64,000 nucleotides of DNA from Morganella morganii (GTDB lineage Bacteria; Pseudomonadota; Gammaproteobacteria; Enterobacterales; Enterobacteriaceae): contig NZ_CP069157.1 in assembly GCF_019243775.1 (NCBI RefSeq), positions 2,925,418 through 2,989,417 on the forward strand. Direction: 5' to 3'. Of the stretch, positions 11,939 through 20,777 are shown piece after piece. The stretch's first letter is position 1, and each line of letters starts with the position of its first letter. A model generated the notes under the pieces. The model was not told where the DNA came from. It was given only the letters and a program-made list of their open reading frames with translations, and made no database searches. Position numbers and translations under genes: made by a program.

Positions 11939-13279
11939 CTACTGACTGACCGGTGGTGTCTTTGTGAAAAGCACCATCGACTCCAAATGGCCGGTTTGCG
12001 GAAACATATCCAGCATACGGACAGCATTCCGGTGATACCCGGCACCATGCAGAACCTGACTATCCCTTGCAAGTGTTGTGGGATTACAGGAAACATAAAC
12101 GATGCGCTCAGGGGAAAGCGCAACAATATGCGGCATAATCTCAGCCGCCCCGGCACGCGCCGGATCCAGTAATACTTTGTTAAACCCGGAAGCCGCCCAC
12201 GGCTCCCCGGTAATATCCTGCGACAAATCCGCGTGATAAAATGCGGCATTCGCCAGATTATTGAGACGGGCATTCTCCCGTGCCGTGCGGACCAGCGCAT
12301 CCACGCCTTCCACCCCGACAACCTCACCGGCGCGTTCCGCCACCGGCAGCGTAAAATTACCCATCCCGCAGAAGAGATCTAACACGCGATCGTGTTTTGT
12401 CAGCTCCAACCAGTTCAGCGCCTGTGCCACCATCAGCTCATTCAGGGCACCGTTCACCTGGATAAAATCCTGCGGACTGAACTGTAATTTTAACCCGGCT
12501 ACCGCGTAATGCGGAGGATACGGCGCACAAACTGCCACAGGCGGTGCACCGGCACTGCCCTGCAGATAAAGCGCGGTATTGTGTTCAGCACAAAACGCCG
12601 TCAGTGCGGACAAATCCGCATCACTGAGCGGTGCCAGATGACGCAGTACCAGCAGCGGTCCGCTTTCGGTATCTGCCAGTTCCGCGTGACCGAGTTCCGG
12701 TGCGGCGGCCAGAGACGACAGACAGCGCTGTAAGGGTACCAGTAATGCCTCCAGACGCGGAACCAGCACCGGACACTGTGTGACAGCAACCGTTGATTTG
12801 CTCTGCGCCTGACGGAATCCCATGGTCAGCTGTTTTGTTTTCGGGGAATACACCAGCGCCAGCCGCGCCCGGCGGCGGTAGCCGTACTCTTCCCCGCTCA
12901 GAACAGGGATCTCCCCGCACGCCTCACCTGTTTCGCGGGTCAGCAGATACGCGAGATACGCCGCTTTGGTTTCCCGCTGCATGGCAACCGGAATATGCTG
13001 CTGCTGGCAGCCGCCGCACTGTCCGTAATGACGGCAGGCTGGTTTGCGGCGCGCCGGGTTATCAGACAGGCGTTTCACCACACTGCCTTTGGCATAGTGG
13101 CGCTTTTCTTCCGTCAGCCTGACCTGTGCGGACTCACCCGGCATCAGATCCGGGATAAAAACAGTTTTTCCCTGAAGGCGGGCAATGCCCTGCCCGAGGG
13201 CATCGAGAGAGTCAGCGGTGACTGTGACAGTCCGGGACTGCCGCGGGGTCTGACGGGGCTGAGAATAAAATTGCGCCAT
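11939..13279 (-). CDS. rlmD: 23S rRNA (uracil-1939-C5)-methyltransferase
   Basis: The 446-residue enzyme methylates U1939 of 23S rRNA using SAM. An N-terminal TRAM domain (about residues 12-70) binds RNA. A [4Fe-4S] site is formed by Cys82, Cys88 and Cys91 (CRHYGQCGGC) plus a later Cys in VTQCPVL. The C-terminal methyltransferase has DFIQVN, LDLFCGMGNFTLPVA, LLDPARAGA and the nucleophile motif YVSCNPTTLARD. It is the first gene of the rlmD-relA pair. In E. coli it is divergent from barA; here a 390-bp region without a gene lies upstream, so barA is absent from this position. Confidence 0.96.
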   Translation of the reverse strand: MAQFYSQPRQTPRQSRTVTVTADSLDALGQGIARLQGKTVFIPDLMPGESAQVRLTEEKRHYAKGSVVKRLSDNPARRKPACRHYGQCGGCQQQHIPVAMQRETKAAYLAYLLTRETGEACGEIPVLSGEEYGYRRRARLALVYSPKTKQLTMGFRQAQSKSTVAVTQCPVLVPRLEALLVPLQRCLSSLAAAPELGHAELADTESGPLLVLRHLAPLSDADLSALTAFCAEHNTALYLQGSAGAPPVAVCAPYPPHYAVAGLKLQFSPQDFIQVNGALNELMVAQALNWLELTKHDRVLDLFCGMGNFTLPVAERAGEVVGVEGVDALVRTARENARLNNLANAAFYHADLSQDITGEPWAASGFNKVLLDPARAGAAEIMPHIVALSPERIVYVSCNPTTLARDSQVLHGAGYHRNAVRMLDMFPQTGHLESMVLFTKTPPVSQ

Positions 13280-13602
13280 AATGATAAAAAAACGTTGTCT
13301 GTGAGGCCGGTGATTTTCCCATAAAGCAGCGTATTGACCAACGGATTCTTCGGATACACTGCAAATAACACGTCATGGACCGGTAAAAAATGCATGGCGC
13401 TGATTATACCATACTGCCGGATAGTGCCTCAGCACTATTTGTTAAAAGGATAAATGATATTTATCGTTACACATCAGTGCTGCCGGTTTCATTATTTATA
13501 ATGCCTGATACCGCACCACCCGCTGAATAATACGCAATATCAGCCACTGATAAATAATAAATTTACATGAACTTACCGGTGCTGATTTTTTTGGCACAAA
13601 AA
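13280..13602. other. Gene-free region upstream of rlmD
   Basis: No convincing ORF or RNA gene is seen. It should hold the rlmD-relA promoter. A 17-bp palindrome at 13449-13465 (arms GATAAAT/ATTTATC) loosely resembles a Fur box but has no obvious target gene. Confidence 0.4.
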
Positions 13603-13629
13603 AAACCGTTATTTAAAAAATAACGGTTT
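13603..13629 (-). terminator. Terminator of the GCS2-type ligase gene
   Basis: AAACCGTTATTT/AAATAACGGTTT is a 12-bp perfect stem about 40 bp past the stop at 13670, flanked by A and T runs. Confidence 0.85.
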
Positions 13630-13669
13630 ATTGTTACCGGCAATAAAAATGTATCCTGATATGACAGAG

Positions 13670-14791
13670 TTATGCATCCTGCTCCGGCCACAATCCGCCG
13701 AAATGCATTAACTCCCCGCTGACCAGGAAACGGGTGATCATTTCATCCGCCGGGGTCATTCTGTTTGCCAGACGTTCACTGAGTAACTGCAGCCGCGCCG
13801 CTTCATTCAGCAGGCCATGCTGCTCCAGCGCGCGCCGGGCGGCGATAAGCAGTGTCTCAACCACCGTGGAAACAGTCAGGTCGGCAAACGGCTCGCGGGC
13901 AATCGCATTAAAGCGGGCGTCCGGCTGCACGCTGTAATTAAAGGAAATGGTGTCATCCAGCACCAGCCCGAGGATCCACGCACAGAATGCGCCCATCAGC
14001 GCCGGGTCCGGAACCGCATCGAACGCTTTGAATTCAATCCGACCGTGCTCACCCTCGTTACGTGCCGGATAAATAAAGTCATGCGGATACACCGCCGAGT
14101 TGGTCAGGAACCCTTTACAGGTCGGACGGTGACAACTGCGCAGTGCGGTACGGCGGGATAAACCGCCCCATAACTGCCCGTTTTCCAGCGGACCGTTCAG
14201 CGAAAGCGCCACCAGGTACGGTGCAAAGAACGTCAGTTTTTCAACCGCGTGCACAACACGGGCGTCACTCATTTCCGGCACGGAAATATTGATATCCGGC
14301 CCGCAGGTCTGCATTACCAGATCCGCGTGGCGGAAAGCAGCGTGCTCCTCACGGAACGCTTTTTCCCATGCATTCAGCGGCGGATTAAACTGATAGCGCG
14401 GCGAAACCGGATGATAAGCACTGATTGCCAGCCCCAGCCCGCACGCTTTCAGACGTTCACTCAGCTGCGCTTCAATAATCTGCAGGGAATCCAGTGCCGC
14501 TGTCACCGACTTTGCCGGTGGCGTGCGGATTTCTATCCCTTTGATAACCTGGGCAATGAGTTTGCCTTCCGGTGAAAACCGCTCATCGCCCTCAACATAC
14601 CAGTAACCGGCTTTAATCCCCGCATCACCCTTATGCAGCGAGGCATCATCCATCCCCGGGCGGTTATTCAGTGCAGGCGCCAGCTCTGACAGGGTAATAT
14701 TGTCAAAGGATTTAATACCGGCGGCACTTTTATTCCGGTACTGTGTCAGCCAATATTCAAATTCAATCCCGACCCGATACTCTTTTTGCAT
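13670..14791 (-). CDS. Glutamate-cysteine ligase family 2 (YbdK-like) carboxylate-amine ligase
   Basis: A 373-residue probable ATP-dependent ligase of the GCS2 family. The N-terminal YRVGIEFEYWLT matches the metal/glutamate-binding GIEFE motif. Internal TCGPDINISVPEMSDARVV and FFAPYLVALSLNGP align in pattern with the GQHVHVG and PHFIALSA regions of E. coli YbdK, which has weak glutamate-cysteine ligase activity. GRIEFKAFDAVPDPALM is the late family motif. It is not gshA, which belongs to a different, longer family. It stands alone, behind its own terminator and 209 bp from dgt, so context gives no substrate. I assign the family with fair confidence and leave the reaction open. Confidence 0.72.
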   Translation of the reverse strand: MQKEYRVGIEFEYWLTQYRNKSAAGIKSFDNITLSELAPALNNRPGMDDASLHKGDAGIKAGYWYVEGDERFSPEGKLIAQVIKGIEIRTPPAKSVTAALDSLQIIEAQLSERLKACGLGLAISAYHPVSPRYQFNPPLNAWEKAFREEHAAFRHADLVMQTCGPDINISVPEMSDARVVHAVEKLTFFAPYLVALSLNGPLENGQLWGGLSRRTALRSCHRPTCKGFLTNSAVYPHDFIYPARNEGEHGRIEFKAFDAVPDPALMGAFCAWILGLVLDDTISFNYSVQPDARFNAIAREPFADLTVSTVVETLLIAARRALEQHGLLNEAARLQLLSERLANRMTPADEMITRFLVSGELMHFGGLWPEQDA

Positions 14792-14931
14792 ACGTGATGT
14801 AATCCCGGTTAATACTTTTGGTGCGACGGTATAGCCCCTGAAACGAATTCAGGCTGCGACAATATGATGAACAGATCCGCCGCCGAATACAGTGAATCTA
14901 TTTCAGCAACACCTGCGGATTAATCGTAGCA

Positions 14932-14961
14932 ACAATTCCGGTAATATTGAACCGGAATTGT
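14932..14961 (-). terminator. Hairpin after dgt, possible weak terminator
   Basis: An 11-bp perfect stem ACAATTCCGGT/ACCGGAATTGT with an 8-nt loop lies 40 bp past the dgt stop. On the minus strand it is followed only by TTGC and no real T run, so termination may be weak or Rho-assisted. Confidence 0.45.
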
Positions 14962-15000
14962 CATGTCATTTGTGCGAAAGTGCTGTCATTAATCAGCAGC

Positions 15001-16512
15001 TTACTGACAAACGGAGAAACGCCGGAATTCTTCATAAGCGTAATGGTCGGTCATACCGCTGATATAATCCTGAATCAGCCTGGCGCGGTAATAAAATTCC
15101 AGGATGGTCTGCTCTTCCTGCGGTTTATCTGCCAGTGCGGCAACAGCTTCCCCGTAAGCCGCCCGCTGCTTGCGTGACAGCTTATGTAACAGCCGCGTTT
15201 CGATAAAATAGTGTTTGTGAAAGTTTTCACGGACCAGATCGGCGAAATCCGCCTGCGGCATCATTAACAGCGGCCGGTAAAAATCCAGCAGGCCGTTGAT
15301 GATCCGGAATCCCTGTAATTCCAGCTCTTCCACTTCGTGATGGGTAAACACATATTTAAACGCGACCCGTTTCAGGGTTTTCAGCAGACGGTGCTCTTCA
15401 CTTTTATCTTCCAGCAGCGCCTGATTGTAAGTACCCGCAAACACGGCGGGCAGATTATCGATAAAGCGCTGCGCGGTATACGGCACCAGTTTATTGGTGA
15501 TATAGACCCGCAGATACATAAAAAACTGATCCTGCGGGCTGCGGTGCTGACTGCGGGTAAGCGACTGATACGCCTGCTCAACGGTATCGCGGAACAGCGC
15601 GGAATCCGCAGAGCCTTCCAGCGCCTGCCACTCCTGGCGCAGATAGGTCACCAGGGTATCCGGGGTCAGAATACCTTTCTCCACCGCATCATCCAGGTCA
15701 GCAATGCAATACGAGATATCATCCGCCGCTTCCATAATATAACTAAGCGGAAAACGGCAGAACTCACCGAGCTGTAATTCATCACGCAGCCGCTGAATCA
15801 GGGTATTTTCAGACCAGTAATAGCCCGGTTTTTTGGTGAGATAATCGAACTCCTCCGGCACCGGCTCTAACTGCCAGGCAGGACGGGTATATTTCAGCAC
15901 ACTGCCTATCTGGGCAAATGTCAGATTCAGTTTCAGCAGATGGTGTGCCATCCGCATTCCCTGGGCATTGCCCTCAAACAGGCACAAATCACGACGCAAC
16001 TGACGGCGCAGATGATCCGATTGCGGTGAGCCGGTCAGGCGCAGTGCGGCAATCTGACAGTTATCCTCATCTCCGGTCTGCGGCTCGCCGAGCAGATTAC
16101 TGAACCATTTCTGAATCGCCGCCTCCCCGAAATGCCCGAACGGCGGGTTGCCGATGTCATGCATCAGACACGCCATTTCAACCACACTTTCAAAGGCATC
16201 CGTACGCTCATCCAGGCCGTATTCTTCCAGTTTTTGTGATTGTTTCAGCTGACTGAGGATCGTTTTGGCGATATAGCGCCCGACCTGCTGCACTTCCAGG
16301 GAGTGTGTGAGACGGCTGCGGACAGCGGAATTCTGCTCCAGCGGAAACACCTGAGTTTTCTGTTGCAGACGACGGACAGCGGCAGAATTGATAATACGGC
16401 CGCGATCACTTTCAAATGCCTGATTCACCAGAAACTCTTGTGCAGATTCCTCCGCAGAAGCACCAAACTGGCGGTGAAAATTCAGCTTCTTTTTAAAATC
16501 AATAACCGGCAC
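15001..16512 (-). CDS. dgt: Deoxyguanosinetriphosphate triphosphohydrolase (dGTPase)
   Basis: The 503-residue HD-domain enzyme splits dGTP into deoxyguanosine and tripolyphosphate. The N-terminus ([13 protein letters not shown], then [20 protein letters not shown] and [17 protein letters not shown]) follows E. coli Dgt (505 residues). The HD metal site is [18 protein letters not shown], and the later helix [18 protein letters not shown] supplies further ligands. The start is a GTG at 16512 with a strong SD GGAGG five bases upstream; no ATG fits the family N-terminus. It is divergent from mtnN across about 115 bp, as in E. coli. Confidence 0.95.
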   Translation of the reverse strand: MPVIDFKKKLNFHRQFGASAEESAQEFLVNQAFESDRGRIINSAAVRRLQQKTQVFPLEQNSAVRSRLTHSLEVQQVGRYIAKTILSQLKQSQKLEEYGLDERTDAFESVVEMACLMHDIGNPPFGHFGEAAIQKWFSNLLGEPQTGDEDNCQIAALRLTGSPQSDHLRRQLRRDLCLFEGNAQGMRMAHHLLKLNLTFAQIGSVLKYTRPAWQLEPVPEEFDYLTKKPGYYWSENTLIQRLRDELQLGEFCRFPLSYIMEAADDISYCIADLDDAVEKGILTPDTLVTYLRQEWQALEGSADSALFRDTVEQAYQSLTRSQHRSPQDQFFMYLRVYITNKLVPYTAQRFIDNLPAVFAGTYNQALLEDKSEEHRLLKTLKRVAFKYVFTHHEVEELELQGFRIINGLLDFYRPLLMMPQADFADLVRENFHKHYFIETRLLHKLSRKQRAAYGEAVAALADKPQEEQTILEFYYRARLIQDYISGMTDHYAYEEFRRFSVCQ

Positions 16513-16627
16513 GTCGCCTCCGTCTTCTTATCCGCACGGGAAAAGACACCACCCGCCGGGATTCGGTGATAAACTGTTGCTAATCCGTTAATATGCAGTT
16601 CAATTTCTATTCAGGGAGTATGACATA

Positions 16628-17329
16628 ATGAAAGTCGGTATCATAGGTGCGATGGAGCAGGAAGTAACCCTGCTGCGTGATCAGATTACCAACATGCAGA
16701 CCCTCCGCCACGGCGGCTGCGAAATCTATACCGGTCAGATTAACGGTGTTGATGTTGCATTGCTCAAATCCGGTATCGGCAAAGTCGCCGCAGCGATCGG
16801 TACCACTCTGCTGCTGGAGCTGTGCAAACCGGACGTGGTGATTAATACCGGTTCTGCCGGTGGCCTCGCCCCGCATCTGAATGTCGGCGATATTGTTGTC
16901 TCCTCGGAAGTCCGTTATCACGATGCTGATGTTACTGCCTTCGGTTATGAACCGGGCCAGATGGCACAATGCCCGCCGGCCTTTATTGCTGATGCCGGTC
17001 TTATCGCACTGACTGAAAAATGCATTCAGACCCTCGGACTGAACGCCGTGCGCGGCCTGATTTGCAGCGGTGATGCCTTTATCAACGGCGCAGAGCCGCT
17101 GGCGCGTATCCGTACCACCTTCCCGTCAGTAATAGCCGTGGAAATGGAATGTGCGGCTGTCGGCCATGTGTGCCATCAGTATCAGGTACCGTTTGTGGTG
17201 GTCCGCGCTATCTCTGACGTGGCGGATAAAGCCTCGCACCTCAGCTTTGATGAGTTTCTGCCGCTGGCAGCAAAGCAATCATCTCTGATGGTGGCGGAAA
17301 TCCTCGCCAATATTGATTCACTGAAATGA
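16628..17329 (+). CDS. mtnN: 5'-methylthioadenosine/S-adenosylhomocysteine nucleosidase
   Basis: The 233-residue cytosolic enzyme releases adenine from methylthioadenosine, S-adenosylhomocysteine and 5'-deoxyadenosine. This supports methionine salvage and AI-2 production and relieves product inhibition of radical SAM enzymes. The general base Glu12 ([13 protein letters not shown]) and the catalytic Asp in [10 protein letters not shown] (about residue 197) are present, as are NTGSAGG and [11 protein letters not shown] of the substrate pocket. A good SD GGGAG precedes the ATG. Its TGA stop overlaps the btuF ATG by 4 bp, implying translational coupling. Confidence 0.97.
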   Translation: MKVGIIGAMEQEVTLLRDQITNMQTLRHGGCEIYTGQINGVDVALLKSGIGKVAAAIGTTLLLELCKPDVVINTGSAGGLAPHLNVGDIVVSSEVRYHDADVTAFGYEPGQMAQCPPAFIADAGLIALTEKCIQTLGLNAVRGLICSGDAFINGAEPLARIRTTFPSVIAVEMECAAVGHVCHQYQVPFVVVRAISDVADKASHLSFDEFLPLAAKQSSLMVAEILANIDSLK

Positions 17330-18132
17330 TAAAATCGTCATTGCGCCTCGCCGGACTACTGCTTCTGCTGGCAGCCTGCGGGGCTCAGGCCGCGGCACAG
17401 CGGGTGATCGCACTCTCCCCGTCACTGGCGGAGATGGCGTATGCCGCCGGTCTGGGGGAGAACCTGGTCGGTGTCAGCGCCAATGCGGATTACCCGCCGG
17501 AAGCGAAAAACATCGGGCAGGTGTCCAGTTGGCAGGGACTGAACCTTGAGCGCATTATTGCCCTGAAACCGGATCTGATCATGGCCTGGCGCGGCGGCAA
17601 CCCGCAGCGCCCGCTGAGCCAGCTGGAGCATCTCGGGATCAAAGTCGAGTATTTCGATCCGCGCAATCTTGATGAAATTGCGGATGATCTGGATCGCCTC
17701 GCGCCTTACAGCCCGCAACCGGCACTGGCGGAAAAAGCGGCTGCCGATATGCGCAGCGGGATTGACGCCCTGAAAACCCGCTACAGCGATAAACCGGAGA
17801 AACTGATTTTTCTCCAGTTTGGTCAGAACCCGATTTTCACCGCGTCCGGCACCACCCTGCAAAGTGAAGTGGTGACCCTGTGCCGGGGTAAAAACGTGTT
17901 TGCCGACAGCCCGGTGCCCTGGCCGCAGGTCAACCGTGAGCAGGTACTGACCCGCAGACCGGACATGATCCTTATCTCCGGGGATAACCGCGAAGTGGAG
18001 AATGTAAAGCGCTTCTGGTCTCCGCAGCTTGATGTGCCGGTGATTACGATTAATGCCGACTGGTTCCAGCGCGGCACGCCCCGGCTGTTAAAAGCTGCGG
18101 AAGAATTATGTGAGAAAATAAATAACACCTGA
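17326..18132 (+). CDS. btuF: Vitamin B12 ABC transporter substrate-binding protein
   Basis: The 268-residue cobalamin-binding protein delivers B12 to BtuCD. After the signal peptide come [19 protein letters not shown] and [20 protein letters not shown], the typical N-lobe of class III periplasmic binding proteins. The C-lobe includes [20 protein letters not shown]. The signal region [15 protein letters not shown] contains a credible lipobox (LAAC) as well as possible signal-peptidase I sites, so the mature form may be a lipoprotein. E. coli BtuF is soluble and periplasmic. It overlaps mtnN by 4 bp, as in E. coli, and is followed by a terminator. Confidence 0.92.
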   Translation: MIKSSLRLAGLLLLLAACGAQAAAQRVIALSPSLAEMAYAAGLGENLVGVSANADYPPEAKNIGQVSSWQGLNLERIIALKPDLIMAWRGGNPQRPLSQLEHLGIKVEYFDPRNLDEIADDLDRLAPYSPQPALAEKAAADMRSGIDALKTRYSDKPEKLIFLQFGQNPIFTASGTTLQSEVVTLCRGKNVFADSPVPWPQVNREQVLTRRPDMILISGDNREVENVKRFWSPQLDVPVITINADWFQRGTPRLLKAAEELCEKINNT

Positions 18133-18152
18133 TATGAATATATCATGTTAAT

Positions 18153-18188
18153 AATATGCCGCTTATTATGTGGCATATTCTTTTTTTT
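18153..18188 (+). terminator. Terminator after btuF
   Basis: AATATGCC/GGCATATT stem with an 11-nt loop, followed by a run of eight T. Confidence 0.88.
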
Positions 18189-18343
18189 ATTTTTCTGTAT
18201 TTAATTCAGCTTTATTTTTCCTGTTATTATTACTTATTTCCCCGCGACTATTATTATTCCGTAAACCCGAGAAGATTCCGATACCCGTCAGCGCCGGAGC
18301 AGGCGACAATGTTACAGACTGAATAAAGAAACGGACTGTAACG

Positions 18344-19307
18344 ATGATTAAATACCTCAAAGGTGATTTACTGAGATCTGATGCTCAGGCGCTGGTAAAT
18401 GCCGTTAATTGTCAGGGCGTTATGGGAAAAGGAATTGCCTATCAGTTCAGACTGGATTATCCGGTAAATGCGCGCGCCTATGAAGCTTTATGCAAAGAAA
18501 ATAGGTGCCGGCCAGTTATCAGTGACTGATGAACACGGCCATAAAATTATTAATTTCCCGACCCGGAATAAATGGGATTCACCTTCCGGTTATGAATTTA
18601 TCGAAAGTGGTCTGCGTGAACTGAAAGCTCTGATTAAAAAACAGGGGCTGAAATCCGTGGCAATTCCGGCACTCGGCTGCGGCAGCGGCGGACTGGAGTG
18701 GCGTCAGGTGGATAATCTGATCCAGACGCACCTCGGTGAATTAAGTGATACAGAAATAATGATCTATCCGCCGGTCAAATATATTGATGACAGCATCAGC
18801 CCGCATCATGTGCTGGTCTGGTGGATTGATAACTGTCTGCTGATCCCGTCACGCTACAATCTTTATATTGCCATTTATATTCTGCAACGCCTGAACGACA
18901 TGAATCTGTTTAATTTCAGCGGCACCATCAGTACCCTCTATTCCGATGATGTCGATCGCTATGTTAATGATCTGCGCGACCGGATTGCTCATTACGGTAT
19001 TGATTTTAATACCGTGATCGACGTGCAGATTAAACTGAACCGCGAACACCCGGAAAACCCGCTGCCGGTCTTTGATCACTATCTCAACCGGGTTATGGGA
19101 TCGCTCAATCCGCTGACCTACAGTGACCAGTCGCTGCTGCCGGCGATGATGATTGACGGATTACTGCAGGGTAAGGCGATCAAAGAGATCACCACCATTC
19201 TGCGTGAGCGCTATCAGGCGCGGGATATTGATTTTGTGCTGTTCCGGGCGAAAAACGGCGGCCTGCTGAAAGACAATATCTTAGGGGATGTGATTCTGAC
19301 CCGCTGA
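18344..19307 (+). pseudogene. Macrodomain (ADP-ribose-binding) protein with C-terminal extension, split by a +1 frameshift
   Basis: The first frame (18344-18529) gives a DarG/ALC1-like macrodomain start: MIKYLKGDLLRSDAQALVNA, VNCQGVMGKGIAYQF and ARAYEALCK. It then runs into a stop. The next frame continues the same domain from about 18490: IGAGQLSV, KIINFPTRNKWDSPSGYEFI, SVAIPALGCGSGGLEW and a QVDNLI helix. Removing one base in the run AAAGAAAATAGG (about 18493-18504) would restore one 320-residue protein. Residues after about 150 form an extra domain of some 170 residues that I do not recognise; it does not look like the DarG C-terminal domain. No DarT toxin gene adjoins it. It may be a true frameshift, recoding, or a sequence error. 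Confidence 0.75.
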
Positions 19308-19308
19308 T

Positions 19309-19343
19309 AAAAAATCCGGACGCTCTCACGTCCGGATTTTCTG
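19309..19343. terminator. Bidirectional terminator between the macrodomain gene and dmsC
   Basis: A 12-bp perfect stem AAAATCCGGACG/CGTCCGGATTTT with a 6-nt loop serves the plus-strand macrodomain gene and the minus-strand dms operon. Confidence 0.9.
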
Positions 19344-19357
19344 TTTCATACTGCGTG

Positions 19358-20212
19358 TTATGCGCCGAGTGAGAAGAACACCACACGACCAACCGCTTCA
19401 CCGGCAAATACACAGATGGCCGCCAGAGCCATCATCAGTGTACCGTTAGTGACCTGTTCGTTTTTCTGACACAGCAGACGACCGGCAAAGAACATCCCCA
19501 GCCCGATCAGCACCACGCGGATGATATTCAGGTTCAGCAGCCCTTCCGGCATGGTACGCGGTGTCATCCCGGCGTAAATCGGCTCACCGATATTACCGAG
19601 CAGTGACAATGCGCCCAGCAGCATCAGAAGCAGTCCGGCCACACCGGCAGCGAGGGAAATCTTCACCACACGCTGAATCAGCACATCCTCACGGGCAAAG
19701 CCCAGCGCTGTCACCAGCAGCAGACCTGCGATCATCCCGCCGGTCAGCAGCACTGTGCCGAAGAATCCGGCATAGGTAAACAGCCCGCCCCACAGGTTAA
19801 ACAGGGTATTCGCATACAGTGCGGACATCGCATACATATATACCAGCCCCGCCGCCGCACTTAACAGCAGCAGGAAACCGTTCACCTTCTGTTTTAACAG
19901 CAGCAACGCGACACTGAAGAACAGCAGCGCCATATAAATGGCGGTCGCCCAGACTTCACGGCTCATCCACGAGGTCGAGACGTGCAGCATGGTGTAAAAC
20001 ATATGGAACGGATTCCCCATATGGAACAGGGAGCCGAGTAACCCGACACAGCCCAGCAGGAAAGAAGCAACCAGCGGAACACGCACCCATTTCATCCCGG
20101 TGCGGGCATCCGTGCAGCCGAACAGACGGAAATAACAAAGCAGCGTGATCACCAGGCAGCCGACCGAAGCCTGCATAAATAAGGTGAATATAACAAGAGG
20201 CAGTTCATGCAT
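19358..20212 (-). CDS. DmsC-like membrane anchor of a DMSO-reductase-family enzyme (cluster 1)
   Basis: A 284-residue DmsC-family inner-membrane anchor with about eight hydrophobic segments. It should oxidise menaquinol and pass electrons to the DmsB-like Fe-S subunit. The early stretch MHELPLVIFTLFMQASVG, then SLFHMGNPFHMFYTMLHV and SWMSREVWATAIYMALLFF, are typical DmsC features, including the conserved SWMSRE segment after helix 2. It is the last gene of the minus-strand operon radical SAM-TorD-A-B-C, 11 bp after the B subunit, ending at a shared terminator. The family call is firm; the terminal acceptor of the complex is unknown. Confidence 0.85.
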   Translation of the reverse strand: MHELPLVIFTLFMQASVGCLVITLLCYFRLFGCTDARTGMKWVRVPLVASFLLGCVGLLGSLFHMGNPFHMFYTMLHVSTSWMSREVWATAIYMALLFFSVALLLLKQKVNGFLLLLSAAAGLVYMYAMSALYANTLFNLWGGLFTYAGFFGTVLLTGGMIAGLLLVTALGFAREDVLIQRVVKISLAAGVAGLLLMLLGALSLLGNIGEPIYAGMTPRTMPEGLLNLNIIRVVLIGLGMFFAGRLLCQKNEQVTNGTLMMALAAICVFAGEAVGRVVFFSLGA

Positions 20213-20223
20213 GATAATTCTCC

Positions 20224-20766
20224 TTATCCTTTGGTGCCGACAACCAGGTTCGGCCGGGTAATGGATGAGCTCGGCAGACCGCCGATATCGGCATTGGTGC
20301 CGTATTTTTTGCGCAGTTCGCTGATAAGGCCGAACTCAATGGCGCGCATCGGACAAGAATCCACACACATCGGATTACCGCCCTGCTCCCGCAGATCCAG
20401 ACAGGTATCACACTTGGTCATCATACCGATCGCCGGATCAAACTGCGGTGCTTCATACGGACAGGCCCAGGTACAGTAACGGCAGCCCACACACTTATCA
20501 TGATCCACCAGCACCACTCCGTCTTCTTCCCGCTTATGCATCGCGGTTGTCGGGCAATGACTGACGCACTGCGGATCGTCACAATGGTTACAGGCAATGG
20601 AGAGATGCCAGCGGCGCGGGCGCGGATATTCCCCGGCCTCGATATCATACACACGGCGGAAATTACGCCCGACTTCGAGATCGTTCTTATCCTTGCACGC
20701 CACAACACAGGTTTTGCACCCGATGCAGGCGGCGACATTTATATAAAATCCAACTTGGTTATCCAT
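20224..20766 (-). CDS. DmsB-like [4Fe-4S] electron-transfer subunit (cluster 1)
   Basis: The 180-residue ferredoxin-like subunit has four cysteine groups arranged as in DmsB: CIGCKTCVVACKDKND, CNHCDDPQCVSHCPT, CVGCRYCTWACPYEAP and CDTCLDLREQGGNPMCVDSCP. These would hold four [4Fe-4S] clusters. It carries electrons from the membrane anchor to the molybdopterin subunit on the periplasmic face. It lacks its own signal and would be exported with the A subunit through Tat. It lies 11 bp from both neighbours, so the operon is tight. At 180 residues it is slightly shorter than E. coli DmsB (205). Confidence 0.9.
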   Translation of the reverse strand: MDNQVGFYINVAACIGCKTCVVACKDKNDLEVGRNFRRVYDIEAGEYPRPRRWHLSIACNHCDDPQCVSHCPTTAMHKREEDGVVLVDHDKCVGCRYCTWACPYEAPQFDPAIGMMTKCDTCLDLREQGGNPMCVDSCPMRAIEFGLISELRKKYGTNADIGGLPSSSITRPNLVVGTKG

Positions 20767-20777
20767 GTCTGTGCCCC

